Of a stretch of DNA of 9,055 bases, positions 1-6,657 are shown piece by piece. This DNA comes from Bacteroidetes bacterium GWA2_30_7 (GTDB taxonomy: Bacteria > Bacteroidota > Bacteroidia > Bacteroidales > GWF2-33-38). Where the stretch lies: NCBI GenBank assembly GCA_001768155.1, contig MENC01000099.1, forward strand, positions 258 through 9,312. The letters run 5' to 3'. Each line of letters starts with the position of its first letter. The first letter of the stretch is position 1. A program made the translations under genes and the position numbers. The notes beneath the pieces were generated by a model that did not search any database, was not told the origin of the DNA, and worked only from the letters and a program-made list of their open reading frames with translations.

Positions 1-1
1 A

Positions 2-1357
2 AATACAAGTTTAAATCCAACAATTACTGGAAATTTAAGTTATTGTGCTGGTTCAACAACAACTTTAGATGCAGGAGTTTATTCAAGTTACATTTGGTCA
101 ACAAATGCAACAATCCAAACAATTACTGCAACTGCCGGAACATATTCTGTTACTGTTACTGATTCAAATGGTTGCAGTGGTGAATCTTCAATTGTTACAA
201 TTACAGAAAATGCTTTACCAACTCCATCAATATCAGGAAATTTAAGTTATTGTGCTGGTTCAAATACTACTTTAGATGCAGGTACATATTCAAGTTATTT
301 GTGGTCAAATAGTGCTACATCACAAACAATTGTTGTAACTGCCGGAACTTATATTGTTACAGTATCAGATGCAAACGGTTGCATCGCAACTTCGTCTGTA
401 GTTGTTACTGAAAATCAATTATCAACAATAAGTGGTATTGTACAATATTCCGGTGGTACTTTAGCCCCGTATAAAGCAAGTGTTAAACTTTATTCAACAA
501 ATCAGCCAGATAGTATTTCAGGCTCAACATTGATAAATAATGTACTTACCGGTTCTGACAGTAAATTTTATTTTAACAATGTAGCTATTGGAGAATATAT
601 AATTAAAGCTGAAACAATTGACAATACATATCCTACTATCATTTCAACTTATTACGATACTACTTTACTTTCGCAATATGCAATTAAATTAAATGCTGAA
701 TGTGGTGTAAACCAAGATATTGTTGTTAATATGAAAGAATTACAAACTTCAAATTCGGGAACTTCATCTATTACAGGAAAAATAACTGTAGCATCTAATA
801 ATAAGAGCATTATGGGTGAGCCAATTCCTGGTGCCGAAATAACTCTCGAACAAGAACCTGATGATGAACCAATTGCGAATACAGAATCAAATGGTAATGG
901 CGATTATACATTTAATAATCTCGCAAATGCTGAATATTCAATTATTGTTGATATTCCTGGATTTCCACAGTTAGAAACTCATACAATAGTTGTTAACGGT
1001 GATACAAGTAATATTAATTATGTAGTCGATACCGATACTAGTTCTTCAACCTTTGGAATTTACATTGATTCTGCAACATCAATTATAAAGTATTCCTTTA
1101 AAAATTTCTCAGTAAATGTTTATCCTAATCCATTTAAAAATCAATTAAATTTTGATTTTAATTTAGAACAAAATTCAGATGTAAATATTGAAATAATTGA
1201 TATATCAGGTAAAAAAGTTGAAACCTTAATGAATAAAAAGCTTTCTAAAGGAAATTACAACAATAGCTATCAATTAGACAATATTGTTGATGGAATCTAT
1301 TTAATTAAAATGAAAGTTGGCGACACTGTACTTTTGAAAAAAGTACTTAAAAATTAA
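2..1357 (+). CDS. T9SS-secreted surface protein with Ig/SprB-like repeats, 3' part (5' end outside window)
   Basis: The frame is open from base 2 to the TAA at 1355-1357, giving 451 residues of a longer protein. The first two blocks (residues about 10-78 and 79-144) are 69-residue-type repeats. Each has a Tyr-Cys-Ala-Gly-Ser motif near its start and ends with a Tyr-x-Val-Thr-Val-x-Asp-x-Asn-Gly-Cys motif like that of SprB repeats in gliding and adhesin proteins. Two beta-sandwich domains of the carboxypeptidase-regulatory or Cna-B type follow (residues about 144-235 and 256-343), the second with a clear Asn-Gly-x-Gly-Asp-Tyr-x-Phe signature. The last 80 residues (from about 370) are a T9SS type A sorting domain: VNVYPNPF, then IEIIDISGKKV, then DGIYLIKMKVG and a Lys-rich end. 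By family knowledge this tail directs export across the outer membrane and is removed on attachment or release. An adhesion or matrix role is inferred. A TTG at 299 lies inside repeat 2 and is not a start. Confidence 0.88.
   Translation, partial: NTSLNPTITGNLSYCAGSTTTLDAGVYSSYIWSTNATIQTITATAGTYSVTVTDSNGCSGESSIVTITENALPTPSISGNLSYCAGSNTTLDAGTYSSYLWSNSATSQTIVVTAGTYIVTVSDANGCIATSSVVVTENQLSTISGIVQYSGGTLAPYKASVKLYSTNQPDSISGSTLINNVLTGSDSKFYFNNVAIGEYIIKAETIDNTYPTIISTYYDTTLLSQYAIKLNAECGVNQDIVVNMKELQTSNSGTSSITGKITVASNNKSIMGEPIPGAEITLEQEPDDEPIANTESNGNGDYTFNNLANAEYSIIVDIPGFPQLETHTIVVNGDTSNINYVVDTDTSSSTFGIYIDSATSIIKYSFKNFSVNVYPNPFKNQLNFDFNLEQNSDVNIEIIDISGKKVETLMNKKLSKGNYNNSYQLDNIVDGIYLIKMKVGDTVLLKKVLKN
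29..433 (+). repeat. Two in-frame tandem repeats of about 207 bp inside the surface protein gene
   Basis: Unit 1 is 29-235 and unit 2 begins at 236, a period of 207 bp (69 codons). The first 28 bp of both units are identical (29-56 and 236-263). Similarity then falls but stays in frame. At the protein level both units keep a Cys at unit position 6, the Leu-Asp-Ala-Gly-x-Tyr-Ser-Ser-Tyr segment, and a second Cys in Asn-Gly-Cys at position 49. The pair may form a disulfide in an Ig-like fold (inference). Unit 2 is about three residues shorter and runs into the next domain near 433. The bases before 29 read Asn-Pro-Thr-Ile-Thr, like the end of another unit, so more copies probably lie upstream. 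Confidence 0.85.
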
Positions 1358-1364
1358 CTCACCT

Positions 1365-1395
1365 TATCCTCTGAACTATAAATGTTCAGAGGATA
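1365..1395. terminator. Bidirectional terminator hairpin between convergent genes
   Basis: A perfect 12-bp inverted repeat (TATCCTCTGAAC at 1365-1376, GTTCAGAGGATA at 1384-1395) has a 7-nt loop. It starts 8 bp after the stop of the upstream + gene and ends 3 bp before the stop of the convergent - gene. The + side is followed by a T-rich but interrupted stretch (CTTTACTTTAATCTTT). The - side reads into a short A/T tract with an interruption. Position and symmetry support a shared terminator. The weak U-tracts leave efficiency uncertain. Confidence 0.8.
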
Positions 1396-1397
1396 CT

Positions 1398-2750
1398 TTA
1401 CTTTAATCTTTCTAATAACTGAATTTTCTGATTACAGCTACATTCTTCCGAAATATATTTTTTCCCGAAACTTATTAGTGAAGTTGCCATTTTTTTTATA
1501 GTTCTCTTTGTTTTTATATCTTCCTCAATTTCAAAATTATAAAACAGTTGGTCGTATAGATTTAATATTATAACACATAATTCTTCCTCTTTTTTAATCA
1601 ATGTTTCATGGTTATCTATTTTTTTATAGAAGTCCAATGTTTTAACAGCCGATTTTGTGATTTTTTTCATTACAAATTTTAAAGAATCTGAACTCAAAAC
1701 ATTTCCATCAGATATTGTTTTTGCATAATATTTAGCTCTTATAAAATTTAATTCAGATAAAACATTATTACCATAATCTAAATAATTTTCGATTGTTTCT
1801 ATAACAGATTTTCGAGAACTTCTTGCCCGAATCAATAATTCAATCGAACTTTCAGTAAGTGCAATAATCGAATCAAGAACCACAATATTATATAATTGGG
1901 AATTTATTTTGTTTTTAATATTTTGCTCAACAATAGATAATTTGGCATAAGCTAGTGGCGTTTTATTATTCGGATTAAATCGAATTGCCTTATTTCCAAA
2001 ATCAATTACTGCATCATAAATGTCTTTACTGTAAAATTGTTGAATTGTATCATTAAAATTATAATATTCTGATTTTTTCTTTTCAAGATATTTATCAATA
2101 TTTACATCGCTCAAAGCAAAAGTTTTGAGTGCTAAAGGATAGTTTAATAATTGCCACATAGGAATTTCCGGTAGATGATTAAAGACAAAAAAATGTGGTG
2201 GAACATCGAAATATTTACTTTCAAACCTCTTATGAAAATGTCTTATAAAAAAATTCTTTTTAACATAACCACTTCCCCAAGTTACATCAATTAACCTCCA
2301 TTTAGAATCAACATATATTGCATTCCATGCATGATTCGATTCACATAACTGTTGTCCAATATTATAAACACTACCATAAGTGTAACCAGAAATTAATTCG
2401 CACCGAATTTTTAACAAAGAACACATATAACTGTACAAATTTGAATAACCTGCACAAACAGCTTTTCTTTTATTAAATACATCTTCCGGTTCAAAATTGC
2501 TTTTTTTATCTCTAACAAAACTTCTCAAATCATACTTTATATTATTTGCAATCCAGTAATATATTCCTCTTGCTTTTTCAATATCAGAATCAGCGTTTTC
2601 ATTGATATACTCAACTAAAGATTGGATTGATTTAGTTTTTGAATCAGGCATTTTGTTAATTGAATCATAAATTGAATAATTTTGAGTAAATGATAGAAAT
2701 GAATGTAAAATAAAAAATAACGAAAAAATATGTTTAACACCGAGAGTCAT
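1398..2750 (-). CDS. Exported transglutaminase-like domain protein
   Basis: 450 residues. The N-terminus has a short basic region, a hydrophobic stretch (residues about 8-21, IFSLFFILHSFLSF) and a likely signal peptidase site near the Thr-Gln at 22-23, so export is predicted. Residues about 50-165 match a transglutaminase/papain-like core of the kind seen in bacterial and kyphoscoliosis-type proteins: the ARGIYYWIANNIKYD helix, Cys99 in AVCAGYSNL, His140 in SNHAWNAIY and Asp155 in WRLIDVTWGSG. That gives an intact Cys-His-Asp triad. Residues about 230-275 contain a TPR-like helix pair (AIRFNPNNKTPLAYAKL), and the rest is predicted helical with no family I recognise. Such enzymes may be peptidases or amidases rather than cross-linkers, and the substrate is unknown. 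The ATG at 2750 is the only start that keeps the signal peptide. The gene stands alone on its strand, convergent with the surface protein and divergent from pepE. Confidence 0.85.
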   Translation of the reverse strand: MTLGVKHIFSLFFILHSFLSFTQNYSIYDSINKMPDSKTKSIQSLVEYINENADSDIEKARGIYYWIANNIKYDLRSFVRDKKSNFEPEDVFNKRKAVCAGYSNLYSYMCSLLKIRCELISGYTYGSVYNIGQQLCESNHAWNAIYVDSKWRLIDVTWGSGYVKKNFFIRHFHKRFESKYFDVPPHFFVFNHLPEIPMWQLLNYPLALKTFALSDVNIDKYLEKKKSEYYNFNDTIQQFYSKDIYDAVIDFGNKAIRFNPNNKTPLAYAKLSIVEQNIKNKINSQLYNIVVLDSIIALTESSIELLIRARSSRKSVIETIENYLDYGNNVLSELNFIRAKYYAKTISDGNVLSSDSLKFVMKKITKSAVKTLDFYKKIDNHETLIKKEEELCVIILNLYDQLFYNFEIEEDIKTKRTIKKMATSLISFGKKYISEECSCNQKIQLLERLK

Positions 2751-2782
2751 TAATTTTTAAGTTTAATTTCAGAGTTATATAA

Positions 2783-2790
2783 CAAAAATA
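2783..2790 (-). promoter_or_regulatory. Candidate -7 box for the transglutaminase-like gene
   Basis: On the - strand, 2790 to 2783 reads TATTTTTG, a full match to the Bacteroidota -7 consensus TAnnTTTG. It lies 33 bp upstream of the ATG. No clear TTTG/TTG -33 element is found 19-21 bp further upstream, and the region is very AT-rich, so a chance match is possible. Confidence 0.35.
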
Positions 2791-2968
2791 ATATAAAACT
2801 TTAATTTAGAATAAATTAATTGTGAATGTAATATAATTTCTTCATATTTATTTATGTGAAATTGAAACATTTTTTATAAAAAAACTCAAGGAATAGGACT
2901 TTCTGGCTTACATAAGAGATTAACCTAAATAAATATCAGGTCTTATTACTTGTTACATTAATAACGAC

Positions 2969-2985
2969 ATTATAAAGGTTATAAT
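2969..2985. promoter_or_regulatory. Perfect 7-bp dyad, possible operator
   Basis: ATTATAA-AGG-TTATAAT is a perfect inverted repeat with a 3-bp spacer. It is flanked by related segments ATTAATAACGA (2958-2968) and ATCATTAACGA (2984-2994). It lies about 80-100 bp upstream of the pepE -7 box and about 180 bp upstream of the opposite gene's -7 box. Short AT-only dyads arise easily by chance in DNA of this composition, so an operator role is only a suggestion. Confidence 0.25.
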
Positions 2986-3040
2986 CATTAACGAAAAATT
3001 GTTAAAATTCAGGATTAAAATTAAATGTTTTATAAATAAC

Positions 3041-3071
3041 TTTTTTATGTAACCTTCGTTTTATACTTTTG
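3041..3071 (+). promoter_or_regulatory. Candidate promoter of pepE
   Basis: TACTTTTG at 3064-3071 matches the Bacteroidota -7 consensus TAnnTTTG exactly. A T-run (TTTTTT, 3041-3046) lies at the position of the -33 element but lacks its G. Transcription would begin near 3077, giving a very short leader before the ATG at 3085. This promoter would also serve the gene at 3806. Confidence 0.5.
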
Positions 3072-3084
3072 AAAAAAATTAGCT

Positions 3085-3789
3085 ATGAAACTTTTATTAA
3101 TCAGCAACTCTACAAATCCAGGAGAACCATATCTTGATTATCCTAAATTGAATATTAAAGAATTTTTAGGTACAAATATCAAAAAAGCATTGTTTATTCC
3201 TTATGCAGCCGTTACATTTTCATTTGATGATTATGCTTCAAAAGTTCAGGAACGATTCACCGAAATTGGATATGAGGTTGATTCAATTCATAAACATTCA
3301 AATCCAGTAAAAGCAGTCGAAAATGCTGAAACTATTGTAGTTGGTGGTGGAAATACTTTCAGTTTATTAAAACTTGTTCAGAAAAATAAATTGTTCGAAG
3401 CTGTTAGAGAAAAAGTGCTTTCAGGTACACCTTATGTTGGCTGGAGTGCAGGGTCAAATCTTGCTTGCCCCACAATAAGAACAACCAACGATATGCCAAT
3501 TACTGAACCTGAGAGTTTTAATGCTTTTAACCTTGTAAAATTTCAAATAAACCCTCATTATCTTGATGCAAATCCAGCTCATCATGCAGGAGAAACCAGA
3601 GAGCAAAGAATTGAAGAATTTCTTGTAATAAATCCTGATATTTATGTTGTTGGACTTCGAGAAGGAACAATGCTTCAGATTGAAAATCAGAAAATTAAAT
3701 TAATCGGAAGCAGAAATGCTCGTATTTTCAAAAAAGGACTTGCTCCAATTGAATTATCAGCTAGTGATGATTTTAGTTTTTTACTGTAA
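3085..3789 (+). CDS. pepE: Dipeptidase E (alpha-aspartyl dipeptidase, peptidase family S51)
   Basis: 234 residues, close to the 229 of the enterobacterial enzyme. No signal peptide is seen, so the protein is cytoplasmic. Family knowledge: PepE hydrolyses dipeptides with an N-terminal aspartate and has a class-I glutamine-amidotransferase-like fold. The sequence shows VVGGGNTF at residues 86-93, the nucleophile elbow GWSAGSN with Ser121, His158 in INPHYLD, and Glu193 in GLREGT. These line up with the Ser-His-Glu triad reported for Salmonella PepE (Ser120, His157, Glu192). The segment NPHYLDANPAHHAGETREQRI, in which the His lies, is highly typical of the family. The ATG follows a short leader with no Shine-Dalgarno sequence, as is usual in this phylum. 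The next gene starts 16 bp after the stop, so the two are probably co-transcribed, although no functional link is known. Confidence 0.95.
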   Translation: MKLLLISNSTNPGEPYLDYPKLNIKEFLGTNIKKALFIPYAAVTFSFDDYASKVQERFTEIGYEVDSIHKHSNPVKAVENAETIVVGGGNTFSLLKLVQKNKLFEAVREKVLSGTPYVGWSAGSNLACPTIRTTNDMPITEPESFNAFNLVKFQINPHYLDANPAHHAGETREQRIEEFLVINPDIYVVGLREGTMLQIENQKIKLIGSRNARIFKKGLAPIELSASDDFSFLL

Positions 3790-3805
3790 CTTTTAATTTT
3801 CATAC

Positions 3806-5050
3806 TTGAAAAATATTATTCTTTTTCTTCTTATTATTATTTGTAGCAATCTTTTTTCTCAGAATGATACTTTAAATAAGACATTTAACTCGACTAATGT
3901 AAAGATTTTTATCGACTGCGATTTTTGCGATTTAGATTTTATAAAGCAAGAAATGTCGTTTGTAAATTATGTTCGCGACCCAAAAGTTGCAAACATACAG
4001 TTAATTATAAATGAACAAAATACTGGCAGTGGAGGTAAAGAATATTCATTGTTTTTTATCGGACTTGATGGTTTTGAATATATAAATGATATTCAAAAAT
4101 ATACTTCAAATTCTGACGATACTGAATCAGAAATCCGAACTGGTTTATTAAAAATAATGAAATTAGGTTTGATGAGATATTTAGCTAAAACTCCGTTAGC
4201 CGAAAAATTTGAAATTTCTTTTATTCAAGAAGCTCAAAAAGTTGATGAAATAATAGATAAATGGAAAAATTGGGTTTTTAATATTAATCTTAATGGCTAT
4301 TTTAGTGGAGAAGAGTCATATAAAAGTAATTACTACAATGGCAATGTCTCAATAGGAAAAATCACTGAAAAAAAGAAAATTAATTTCAATTATTACTTTA
4401 ATCAAAACATTAATAAATTCGATTTTGGTGATAATTCAATTTCAGGCTATACCCTTTCTCAAGACTTTAGTAATATGTATGTTAAGAGTATTAACAATCA
4501 TTGGTCGGCAGGGAGTATAATTGATATATTTTCGTCAACATATCGAAATACTAAATTACGTGCATTACTTGCACCGGCAATAGAATATAATTTATTTCCT
4601 TATTCAGAATCAAACAATCGTCAATTAAGATTCTTATACTCGTTCAGATATAGCTACGTACAATATAACGATACTACAAAATTAAATAAAGTTAACGAAT
4701 CTCTATTAAGTCAAAACCTCGAAATTGCTTTAAAAGTAAAACGTAAATGGGGTTCAATTTCCACTGCAATAAATGCTTCAAATTATATTCACGATTTCTC
4801 AAAAAACAGTTTAAATCTCTGGACAGAATTAAGTGTCAGATTATTTAAAGGATTTTCAGTTAATATATCTGGAAATGCTTCGTTAATAAACGACCAACTT
4901 TTTCTTCAAAAAACCGAACCAACTTATGAAGAAAGGCTACTTCAGCTACGCCAAACAGAAACTGGTTATTCATATTACATAAGCACAGGATTATCATACA
5001 CTTTTGGCTCAATTTACAGCAATATTGTAAATCCAAGATTTGGGGATTAA
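3806..5050 (+). CDS. Predicted outer membrane beta-barrel protein of unknown function, TTG start
   Basis: 414 residues. A signal peptide is clear (Lys-Asn, then a hydrophobic run at residues 4-12, cleavage likely near Ser18-Gln19). The Cys at 13 does not sit in a good lipobox. Residues about 31-140 form a compact N-terminal domain with IDCDFCD (Cys38, Cys41), FVNYVRDPKVANIQLII, TGSGGKEYSLFFIG and GLMRYLAKTPLAEKF. I recognise this pattern as recurrent in hypothetical proteins of Bacteroidota but know no function for it. From about 150 to the end the sequence alternates short amphipathic aromatic strands (FNINLNGYF, INFNYYFNQN, FLYSFRYSYVQY) and closes with GLSYTFGSIYSNIVNPRF, as in porin-like barrels. 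The start is TTG at 3806: an in-frame TAA lies at 3794, no ATG, GTG or other TTG falls between, and the next Met (residue 50) would lose the signal peptide. It follows pepE by 16 bp. Confidence 0.75.
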   Translation: MKNIILFLLIIICSNLFSQNDTLNKTFNSTNVKIFIDCDFCDLDFIKQEMSFVNYVRDPKVANIQLIINEQNTGSGGKEYSLFFIGLDGFEYINDIQKYTSNSDDTESEIRTGLLKIMKLGLMRYLAKTPLAEKFEISFIQEAQKVDEIIDKWKNWVFNINLNGYFSGEESYKSNYYNGNVSIGKITEKKKINFNYYFNQNINKFDFGDNSISGYTLSQDFSNMYVKSINNHWSAGSIIDIFSSTYRNTKLRALLAPAIEYNLFPYSESNNRQLRFLYSFRYSYVQYNDTTKLNKVNESLLSQNLEIALKVKRKWGSISTAINASNYIHDFSKNSLNLWTELSVRLFKGFSVNISGNASLINDQLFLQKTEPTYEERLLQLRQTETGYSYYISTGLSYTFGSIYSNIVNPRFGD

Positions 5051-5150
5051 TTTTTTCCTTATACTAACCTTCATTCATTCTATTTTTTTAACTTTATAAA
5101 CTCAAAATTTTTAAGTAACTTAGACATTCTAAACAATAAGCACTAAAAAT

Positions 5151-6224
5151 ATGCTTACAAACAATGAATTAAGAAGATACAGCCGCCAAATAAGGCTTCA
5201 GGAAGTTGGAATCGAAGGACAAGAAAAGCTGAAAAATGCAAAAGTTTTAATAATTGGTGCTGGAGGGCTGGGTTGTCCGGTTTTACAATATCTTGCTGCT
5301 GCCGGAATAGGAACGTTGGGAATAGTTGACAACGATTTGGTTGACATAAGTAATTTACAACGCCAAATTCTATTTACAACTGATGATATTGAACAACCTA
5401 AAGTAATTGTAGCTAAAGAAAAACTTCTGAAAATGAATCCTTTATTAAAAGTAAATGCTCATTTCGAAAGACTTAACAAAAAAAACATTTTTAAAATTTT
5501 TGAAAAATATGAAATTATTGTCGATTGTTCAGATAATTTTCCAACTCGATATTTAATTAACGATGCTTGTGTAATAACTAATAAACCTCTTGTTTACGGA
5601 GCAATAGAACGATTCGAAGGACAAATTACCGTTTTTAATTATAAAAATGGACCAACATTAAGATGTCTTTCTCCGGAACAACCCGGTGCTTTTGATGTTC
5701 CAACTTGTGCCGAAGTTGGCGTAATTGGTTTAATACCAGGAATTATTGGTGCATTTCAAGCAAATGAAGTTATAAAAATTATTCTTGAGATTGGAGAAAT
5801 CTTATCTGGCAAAATATTGATTTTTGATGCACTAACTTATAATTTAAATTTAATTTGCCTAGAGAAACAAAAAACTTCAAATATTACAGAACTTACTGAG
5901 TATAACGACTACTGCCTTTCAAATGAAGATGAGATAAAACAAATAACATATAATGAATTAATAGAAAAAATCAATAAAAAAGATAAAATAACAATAATTG
6001 ATGTAAGATATCCAGAAGATTTAACACCACTAACATTTAAAACTATAGAAATTCCAATTTATAATATTCAGAATAGCTTAAATCTTATTCCAAAAGATTC
6101 AGATGTAATTTTTATTTGCGACCATTCATCTAAAAGTATAATGGCAATTAATTATTTACAGAAAAAACATAGTTATAAAAATTTGATTAATTTGAAGGAT
6201 GGTTTAAGTATTATAAACATTTAA
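5151..6224 (+). CDS. E1-like ThiF/MoeB/HesA adenylyltransferase with C-terminal rhodanese-like domain
   Basis: 357 residues, cytoplasmic. Family role: ATP-dependent adenylation of the C-terminal Gly-Gly of a ubiquitin-like sulfur carrier (MoaD, ThiS or similar), with the rhodanese domain supplying sulfur in MoeZ/MOCS3-type fusions. Residues 1-235 are the E1 domain: ELRRYSRQIRLQEVG, the nucleotide loop GAGGLG (36-41), Asp60, SNLQRQ (67-72), Lys84, CSDN (126-129) and VPTCAEVGVIG with Cys186, equivalent to the conserved E1 cysteine. The zinc knuckle of MoeB appears lost: the first CxxC reads Thr169-x-x-Cys172 and the second CxxC is not found. Residues about 265-357 are rhodanese-like, with Cys323 in the loop C-D-H-S-S-K, where Lys replaces the usual Arg. 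No carrier, thi or moa gene is adjacent, so the partner, and hence a thiF or moeB symbol, cannot be fixed. A 5/6 match to a -7 box (TAACTTAG, 5116-5123) lies upstream. Confidence 0.88.
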   Translation: MLTNNELRRYSRQIRLQEVGIEGQEKLKNAKVLIIGAGGLGCPVLQYLAAAGIGTLGIVDNDLVDISNLQRQILFTTDDIEQPKVIVAKEKLLKMNPLLKVNAHFERLNKKNIFKIFEKYEIIVDCSDNFPTRYLINDACVITNKPLVYGAIERFEGQITVFNYKNGPTLRCLSPEQPGAFDVPTCAEVGVIGLIPGIIGAFQANEVIKIILEIGEILSGKILIFDALTYNLNLICLEKQKTSNITELTEYNDYCLSNEDEIKQITYNELIEKINKKDKITIIDVRYPEDLTPLTFKTIEIPIYNIQNSLNLIPKDSDVIFICDHSSKSIMAINYLQKKHSYKNLINLKDGLSIINI

Positions 6225-6318
6225 GTTTTAAAAATTCCAAAGTTGGATTAATGAACAAAAAACAAGTGCTTTATAAACAACTCTAATTTATAAACAAATA
6301 ATATATGTAAGTTGTAAT

Positions 6319-6428
6319 AGATTGCTTTCCCGATACAAGAAGTCGGGACAGGCTGTGCCTCGTAATGACGACCGCAATTCACGTCATTGTAAAGTACGAA
6401 ACAACCTTTAGCTCGACGAAGTCAATCT
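6319..6428. repeat. Degenerate palindromic interspersed repeat (REP/MITE-like)
   Basis: The element is bounded by AGATTG (6319-6324) and its inverse CAATCT (6423-6428). Its centre is AATGACG (6364-6370) facing CGTCATT (6382-6388) across 11 nt. The left arm also contains a hairpin, TCCCGA (6328-6333) with TCGGGA (6343-6348). The words GATTGCTT, GTGCCTCGTAATGACG and CGTCATTG resemble a repeat common in Bacteroidota and other environmental genomes, whose usual form pairs CGTCATTGCGAG with AAGCAATCT. Local GC content is higher than in the flanks. This copy is imperfect: its right arm is longer and has drifted. No direct target repeat is evident. Confidence 0.6.
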
Positions 6429-6582
6429 CAATTTGGAAATTTATAATTTTTTTCACCAAATTATTGAGAACTTACTAATATAACGCTTTTGCACACTGCA
6501 AACAAAATAGCTGGAAAAAGGGTGTACGACAAATTGGACATATATTTATTTTTCCCACATATTACGCAAATTTTTGCTGCCT

Positions 6583-6606
6583 TTGTCAGGTGTTTTCACC
6601 TGACAA
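6583..6606. repeat. Hairpin 1 inside the MITE (TTTT loop)
   Basis: TTGTCAGGTG (6583-6592) and CACCTGACAA (6597-6606) form a perfect 10-bp stem with loop TTTT. The 20-bp core, 6585-6604, is the exact reverse complement of the core of hairpin 2. Confidence 0.85.
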
Positions 6607-6631
6607 TGTTTTTCATTTGATAAATAAGGTT

Positions 6632-6657
6632 TCAGTCAGGTGAAAACACCTGACTGA
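6632..6657. repeat. Hairpin 2 inside the MITE (AAAA loop)
   Basis: TCAGTCAGGTG (6632-6642) and CACCTGACTGA (6647-6657) form a perfect 11-bp stem with loop AAAA. Its core, 6635-6654, is GTCAGGTG-AAAA-CACCTGAC, the inverse of hairpin 1, so the pair makes a larger inverted repeat about a 30-bp AT-rich centre. Confidence 0.85.

Larger units (their letters stand above)
2751..3084. other. Divergent intergenic region, no gene seen
   Basis: These 334 bp between the transglutaminase-like gene and pepE contain no convincing ORF, tRNA or riboswitch. They carry a candidate -7 box on each strand (2783-2790 on -, 3064-3071 on +) and a 17-bp dyad at 2969-2985. The segment 2886-2945 is less AT-rich than its surroundings, but I could not fold it into a recognised RNA. 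Confidence 0.6.

Noticed and set aside
299..301. TTG as start of a 352-residue protein
   Set aside because: The same frame is open back to base 2 and encodes a homologous repeat unit upstream. The TTG is the Leu of the conserved Ser-Tyr-Leu-Trp segment inside repeat 2.
29..433. CRISPR-like array
   Set aside because: The repeats are 207-bp in-frame protein repeats with diverged interiors, not short identical repeats with unique spacers.
2886..2945. Possible small RNA or riboswitch in the less AT-rich stretch before pepE
   Set aside because: No consensus of a riboswitch class and no long stem could be found by eye.
6251..6286. Tiny ORF of 11 codons after the E1-like gene
   Set aside because: It is too short, has no ribosome binding or conservation evidence, and overlaps a short AT-rich direct repeat.
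6583..6657. The two hairpins as a chromosomal operator pair or terminator for the neighbouring genes
   Set aside because: They lie wholly inside an element with terminal inverted repeats and target duplication, so they arrived with it. Neither is followed by a T-tract, although secondary regulatory use cannot be excluded.
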